Translations under genes and position numbers: made by a program
Shown here: positions 60,709 to 64,000 of the stretch, one piece after another
Position numbering within the stretch: position 1 is the stretch's first letter
Layout: the number at the start of each line of letters is the position of its first letter
From: Klebsiella sp. WP3-W18-ESBL-02
GTDB lineage: Bacteria; Pseudomonadota; Gammaproteobacteria; Enterobacterales; Enterobacteriaceae
DNA: 64,000 nt
Reading direction: 5' to 3'
NCBI RefSeq assembly: GCF_014168815.1
Contig: NZ_AP021972.1
Coordinates: forward strand, 992,001-1,056,000
Notes under the pieces: generated by a model
Database searches by the model: none
Told to the model about the DNA's origin: nothing
Seen by the model: the letters and a program-made list of their open reading frames with translations, nothing else

Positions 60709-61626
60709 ATGTCAAAGCGTTTGCCACCTCTTAATGCATTACGTGTATTTGATGCAGCCGCGCGTCATTTAAGCTTCACCCGCGCGGCCGATGAGCTTTT
60801 TGTGACGCAGGCCGCAGTAAGCCACCAAATCAAGTCTCTCGAGGATTTTCTGGGGCTGAAACTGTTTCGCCGCCGCAATCGCTCACTGCTGTTGACCGAA
60901 GAGGGGCAGAGCTATTTTCAGGATATCAAAGAGATCTTTTCGCAATTAACAGAGGCAACGCGTAAACTACAGGCACGAAGCGCTAAAGGGGCGTTAACCG
61001 TGAGTTTATTGCCCAGTTTCGCCATTCAATGGCTGGTGCCGCGCCTCTCAAGCTTTAACTCAGCTTATCCGGGAATCGACGTCAGAATCCAGGCGGTAGA
61101 CCGTCAGGAAGACAAGCTGGCGGACGATGTCGACGTGGCAATTTTTTACGGTCGCGGCAACTGGCCGGGGCTGCGGGTAGAAAAACTGTACGCTGAGTAT
61201 CTGCTCCCGGTTTGTTCCCCTTTGCTGCTCACCGGCGAAAAGGCGTTAAAAACGCCTGCCGACCTGGCCAAGCACACGCTGCTGCACGACGCCTCCCGCC
61301 GCGACTGGCAAACGTATACGCGCCAGCTGGGGCTCACCCATATTAACGTACAACAGGGACCGATCTTCAGCCACAGCGCCATGGTGCTTCAGGCTGCTAT
61401 CCACGGACAGGGGATTGCGCTGGCCAATAACGTCATGGCGCAGTCAGAGATAGAGGCAGGCCGTCTGGTGTGCCCGTTTAATGATGTTCTGGTCAGTAAG
61501 AACGCTTTTTATCTGGTTTGTCATGACAGTCAGGCAGAACTGGGTAAAATAGCGGCCTTTCGTCAGTGGATTCTGGCGAAAGCGGCCCATGAGCAAGAAA
61601 CTTTTCGTTTCCGTTACGAACAATAA
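60709..61626 (+). CDS. gcvA: glycine cleavage regulator GcvA
   Basis: 305 residues from ATG 60709 (E. coli 305). LysR-type, helix-turn-helix at LSFTRAADELFVTQAAVSHQIK, effector domain with IQAVDRQEDKLADDVDVAIFYG. Controls the gcvTHP glycine cleavage operon in response to glycine and purines, and activates gcvB. The divergent gcvA-gcvB region contains its target sites. ygdD follows after 22 bases. Confidence 0.96.
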   Translation: MSKRLPPLNALRVFDAAARHLSFTRAADELFVTQAAVSHQIKSLEDFLGLKLFRRRNRSLLLTEEGQSYFQDIKEIFSQLTEATRKLQARSAKGALTVSLLPSFAIQWLVPRLSSFNSAYPGIDVRIQAVDRQEDKLADDVDVAIFYGRGNWPGLRVEKLYAEYLLPVCSPLLLTGEKALKTPADLAKHTLLHDASRRDWQTYTRQLGLTHINVQQGPIFSHSAMVLQAAIHGQGIALANNVMAQSEIEAGRLVCPFNDVLVSKNAFYLVCHDSQAELGKIAAFRQWILAKAAHEQETFRFRYEQ

Positions 61627-61648
61627 ATGAATTTAGGGTAAGACCATC

Positions 61649-62044
61649 ATGACCAGCCGTTTTATGCTGATTTTTGCCGCCATCAGCGGCTTCATCTTTG
61701 TGGCACTGGGCGCGTTTGGCGCACATGTGCTGAGTAAATCACTCGGCGTTGTTGAAATGGGGTGGATCCAGACCGGTCTGGAATACCAGGCGTTTCACAC
61801 GCTGGCCATCTTTGGCCTGGCGGTTGCCATGCAGCGTCGGATCAGTATCTGGTTCTACTGGAGCAGCGTGTTCCTGGCGCTGGGAACCGTGCTGTTCAGC
61901 GGCAGCCTGTACTGCCTTGCGCTCTCGCATTTACGCCTGTGGGCGTTTGTTACCCCGGTCGGCGGCGTCAGTTTCCTTGCCGGCTGGGTTTTGATGTTAA
62001 TTGGTGCTATTCGACTTAAGCGTAAGGGTGTTGTTCATGAATAA
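61649..62044 (+). CDS. ygdD: DUF423 membrane protein YgdD
   Basis: 131 residues, the E. coli length, with four hydrophobic segments. It keeps the family pattern [30 protein letters not shown] and [13 protein letters not shown]. Function unknown. It overlaps rlmM by eight bases, so the two are likely coupled. Confidence 0.94.
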   Translation: MTSRFMLIFAAISGFIFVALGAFGAHVLSKSLGVVEMGWIQTGLEYQAFHTLAIFGLAVAMQRRISIWFYWSSVFLALGTVLFSGSLYCLALSHLRLWAFVTPVGGVSFLAGWVLMLIGAIRLKRKGVVHE

Positions 62045-63137
62045 GGTTGTGCTGTATTGCCGCCCTGGGTTTGAGAAAGAGTGTGCTGCGGAAATTACCG
62101 ATAAAGCCGGTCGCCGCGAGGTATATGGCTTTGCGCGCGTTAAAGATAACTCCGGCTATGTGATTTTCGAATGTTATCAGGAAGGGGACGCCGATAAGCT
62201 GGCGCGAGAGCTGCCGTTTAGCTCGCTGGTGTTTGCCCGCCAGATGATTGTGGTTGGCGAACTGCTGAAAGATTTACCTGCCGAAGACCGCGTAACGCCG
62301 GTTGTCGGCATGCTGCAAGGCGTGGTGGAGAAAGGTGGCGATCTGCGCGTGGAAGTGGCAGACACCAACGAAAGCAAAGAGCTGATGAAGTTCTGCCGTA
62401 AATTCACCGTGCCGCTGCGTGCTGCGCTACGCGAAGCTAACGTGCTGGCGCCGTACGAAACCACTAAGCGTCCGGTGGTGCACGTGTTCTTTATCGCGCC
62501 GGGCTGCTGCTATACCGGGTACTCCTATAGCAACAATAACTCGCCGTTCTACATGGGTATTCCACGCCTGAAGTTCCCGGCCGATGCGCCAAGCCGCTCA
62601 ACCCTGAAGCTGGAAGAGGCGTTCCACGTCTTTATCCCGGCCGATGAGTGGGATGAACGTCTGGCAAACGGCATGTACGCGGTCGATCTGGGCGCCTGCC
62701 CTGGCGGTTGGACCTATCAACTGGTGAAGCGCAACATGTGGGTCTCCTCCGTGGATAACGGCCCGATGGCGCAAAGCCTGATGGACACCGGCCAGGTGAC
62801 CTGGCTGCGTGAAGATGGCTTCCGCTACCGCCCGACGCGCAACAACATCTCGTGGATGGTGTGCGACATGGTAGAGAAGCCGGCGAAAGTCGCCGCGCTG
62901 ATGGCTGAATGGCTGGTCAACGGCTGGTGCCGCGAGACCATCTTCAACCTGAAGCTGCCGATGAAAAAGCGCTATGAGGAGCTGTCGCAGAACCTGGCGC
63001 ACATCCAGGCCAAACTGGACGAACACGGCATTAATGCGCAGATTCAGGCGCGACAGCTGTACCATGACCGTGAAGAAGTGACCGTCCACGTGCGCCGCCT
63101 GTGGGCTGCGGTTGGCGGGCGTCGCGACGAACGTTAA
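62037..63137 (+). CDS. rlmM: 23S rRNA C2498 2'-O-methyltransferase RlmM
   Basis: 366 residues from ATG 62037, the E. coli length. N-terminal THUMP-like RNA-binding domain, C-terminal Rossmann methyltransferase with [13 protein letters not shown] (SAM motif I) and MVCDMVEKP. Methylates the 2'-OH of C2498 in the peptidyl-transferase centre. The start lies inside ygdD; the open frame begins 36 bases earlier but the homologue starts here. Confidence 0.96.
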   Translation: MNKVVLYCRPGFEKECAAEITDKAGRREVYGFARVKDNSGYVIFECYQEGDADKLARELPFSSLVFARQMIVVGELLKDLPAEDRVTPVVGMLQGVVEKGGDLRVEVADTNESKELMKFCRKFTVPLRAALREANVLAPYETTKRPVVHVFFIAPGCCYTGYSYSNNNSPFYMGIPRLKFPADAPSRSTLKLEEAFHVFIPADEWDERLANGMYAVDLGACPGGWTYQLVKRNMWVSSVDNGPMAQSLMDTGQVTWLREDGFRYRPTRNNISWMVCDMVEKPAKVAALMAEWLVNGWCRETIFNLKLPMKKRYEELSQNLAHIQAKLDEHGINAQIQARQLYHDREEVTVHVRRLWAAVGGRRDER

Positions 63138-63141
63138 TAAG

Positions 63142-63174
63142 GTAGGCCGGATAAGGCGAAGCCGCCATCCGGCA
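63142..63174. repeat. REP palindrome after rlmM
   Basis: GTAGGCCGGATAAGGCGAAG, then CCGCCATCCGGCA. Lies five bases past the rlmM stop, between convergent rlmM and fucR. A partner REP is at 63212-63242. Confidence 0.88.
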
Positions 63175-63200
63175 ATAACAAGCGCAGCGATACCGTGAAG

Positions 63201-63941
63201 TTATGGCGAATTGCCTGATGGCGCTGCGCTTATCAGGCCTACTTCGTCAGACACAATATGCGTCACGTCATCCAGATGCCCAATCCGCGCTTCCCCCGAG
63301 CGATTAAATTTACTCTTATCAATCAACAGTAAAGACTGTGACGCGCGCTTGAGCAGCGTGGACTTAAAGTCGGCATTGATGGCGTTGGAATCCCACAGCG
63401 CGCCGTGGCCGTCTATCCCTTCGCAGGAAAAGATAAACAGGTCGATTTCCAATGGCTTTAATTGTGAAATAAGCGAAGGGTTAACGTAGCAGCCGTACTT
63501 ACGCTCAAGCTTACCGCCGGAGCTAATAAGCTGAATCTGTTCGCGCTTGCCCAGCTCCAGACAAATCGGCTGGCTGTTGGTAAAGACCTGAATATCAATA
63601 TCGGGAAGCTGCCGCGCCAGATACCAACAGGTGGAGCTGGCGTCCAGTGCGATCACCATGCCTGCCTCGATCCAGCTGAGCGCCTCTCTGGCAATATCGG
63701 CTTTGTGCGCGAAGTGGCTCTTCAGGCGCATATGGAAAGGATCGCCGCTGTCCTGGTTTTCCCGGTGGAGGTATTTGGCGCGACCGTGATTGCGCAGCAC
63801 TTTGCCCTGCGCCTGGAGCTCGCTGAGATCGCGGCGAATAGTCTCTTTGCTGACGTTAAGCTGAGCGGATAACGCTTCCGTCGTCAGGCTTTGATGCTGA
63901 ATTAACAGATCTACTATCGCTTGCTGGCGTGCCGCTTTCAT
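63201..63941 (-). CDS. fucR: fucose operon activator FucR with REP-encoded C-terminus
   Basis: 246 residues (E. coli 243). DeoR-family regulator: helix-turn-helix TTEALSAQLNVSKETIRRDL, then a ribose-isomerase-like effector domain with ALDASSTCWYLARQLP and SCEGIDGHGALWDSNA. Activates the L-fucose genes in response to fuculose 1-phosphate. Up to HIVSDE the protein follows E. coli FucR; after that the last 13 residues (VGLISAAPSGNSP) are encoded by a REP element and its flank and replace the E. coli ending. ATG 63941 begins MKAARQQAIVDLL. Confidence 0.95.
   Translation of the reverse strand: MKAARQQAIVDLLIQHQSLTTEALSAQLNVSKETIRRDLSELQAQGKVLRNHGRAKYLHRENQDSGDPFHMRLKSHFAHKADIAREALSWIEAGMVIALDASSTCWYLARQLPDIDIQVFTNSQPICLELGKREQIQLISSGGKLERKYGCYVNPSLISQLKPLEIDLFIFSCEGIDGHGALWDSNAINADFKSTLLKRASQSLLLIDKSKFNRSGEARIGHLDDVTHIVSDEVGLISAAPSGNSP
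63212..63242. repeat. REP palindrome inside the fucR 3' end
   Basis: TGCCTGATGGCGCTGCGCTT, then ATCAGGCCTAC. It lies wholly within the fucR reading frame and forms a BIME with the REP at 63142-63174. Confidence 0.88.
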
Positions 63942-63966
63942 CTTTTCTCACCCCATCATTCGATAC

Positions 63967-63987
63967 GCGCCCGCATTGGGCGGGCGC
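63967..63987. terminator. hairpin upstream of fucR
   Basis: GCGCCCGC, loop ATTGG, GCGGGCGC: a perfect eight-base stem without a T-run on the minus strand. In E. coli fucU precedes fucR; this could be an attenuating hairpin in the fucU-fucR gap. Confidence 0.35.
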
Positions 63988-64000
63988 ACCGGCAAGAGAT

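Overview
The window is a chromosomal segment of an enterobacterium (Enterobacteriaceae, GC-rich). Gene order follows the Escherichia coli map from ygeA-lysR-lysA through galR, aas, mutH, ptsP, thyA, recBCD, argA, amiC, metZWV, mltA, csdA and gcvA to fucR, and most proteins have the same or nearly the same length as their E. coli counterparts. REP/BIME palindromes occur at five places. An anaerobic cobalamin operon lies inside this backbone, which fits Klebsiella, Raoultella, Kluyvera, Citrobacter or a relative; the genus cannot be settled by reading alone. No prophage, insertion sequence, CRISPR array or toxin-antitoxin locus was seen.

Layout. 1-3724: a truncated gene at the left edge, a KdgF-like cupin, and the lysine block ygeA/lysR/lysA. 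3725-9258: an accessory sugar cluster placed between lysA and galR (LacI-type regulator, orphan PTS EIIC, GH1 glycosidase, UxuR-like GntR regulator, GNAT acetyltransferase). 9219-24486: galR, the sRNA omrB, the lysophospholipid pair aas-lplT, tas, ygdR, ygdQ, mutH, a DARS2-like DnaA-box region, rppH-ptsP, lgt-thyA and the pseudopilin-like genes ppdA-ppdB-ygdB-ppdC. 24499-36284: recC-ptrA-recB-recD. 36420-39231: argA and amiC. 39238-55665: cobD and pduX, a B12 riboswitch, and seventeen cbi genes in the order A-B-C-D-E-T-F-G-H-J-K-L-M-N-Q-O-P. 55717-56113: three initiator tRNA genes. 56281-63941: mltA, tcdA, csdE-csdA, ygdI, the sRNA gcvB, gcvA, ygdD, rlmM and fucR.

How the genes work together. 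The cbi genes encode the cobalt-early route from precorrin-2 to adenosylcobinamide phosphate: chelation (CbiK), ring methylation and contraction (CbiL, H, F, D, E, T, with G and J), methyl migration (CbiC), amidation (CbiA, P) and side-chain attachment (CbiB, with CobD and PduX making aminopropanol phosphate). CbiMNQO imports cobalt. The nucleotide-loop genes cobUST are not here. In the sugar cluster, EIIC would import and phosphorylate a beta-glycoside with EIIA and EIIB encoded elsewhere, and GH1 would cleave the 6-phosphate.

The least ordinary observations are: two palindromes of the hexuronate-regulator (UxuR/ExuR) type in front of the sugar operon, which itself encodes a UxuR-like protein; a REP element that encodes the C-terminus of FucR; a compensatory T-stem base-pair change in one of three initiator tRNA genes; and a single omr sRNA gene where E. 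coli has two. I found no convincing wholly new system; the sugar cluster is the best candidate for undescribed specificity.
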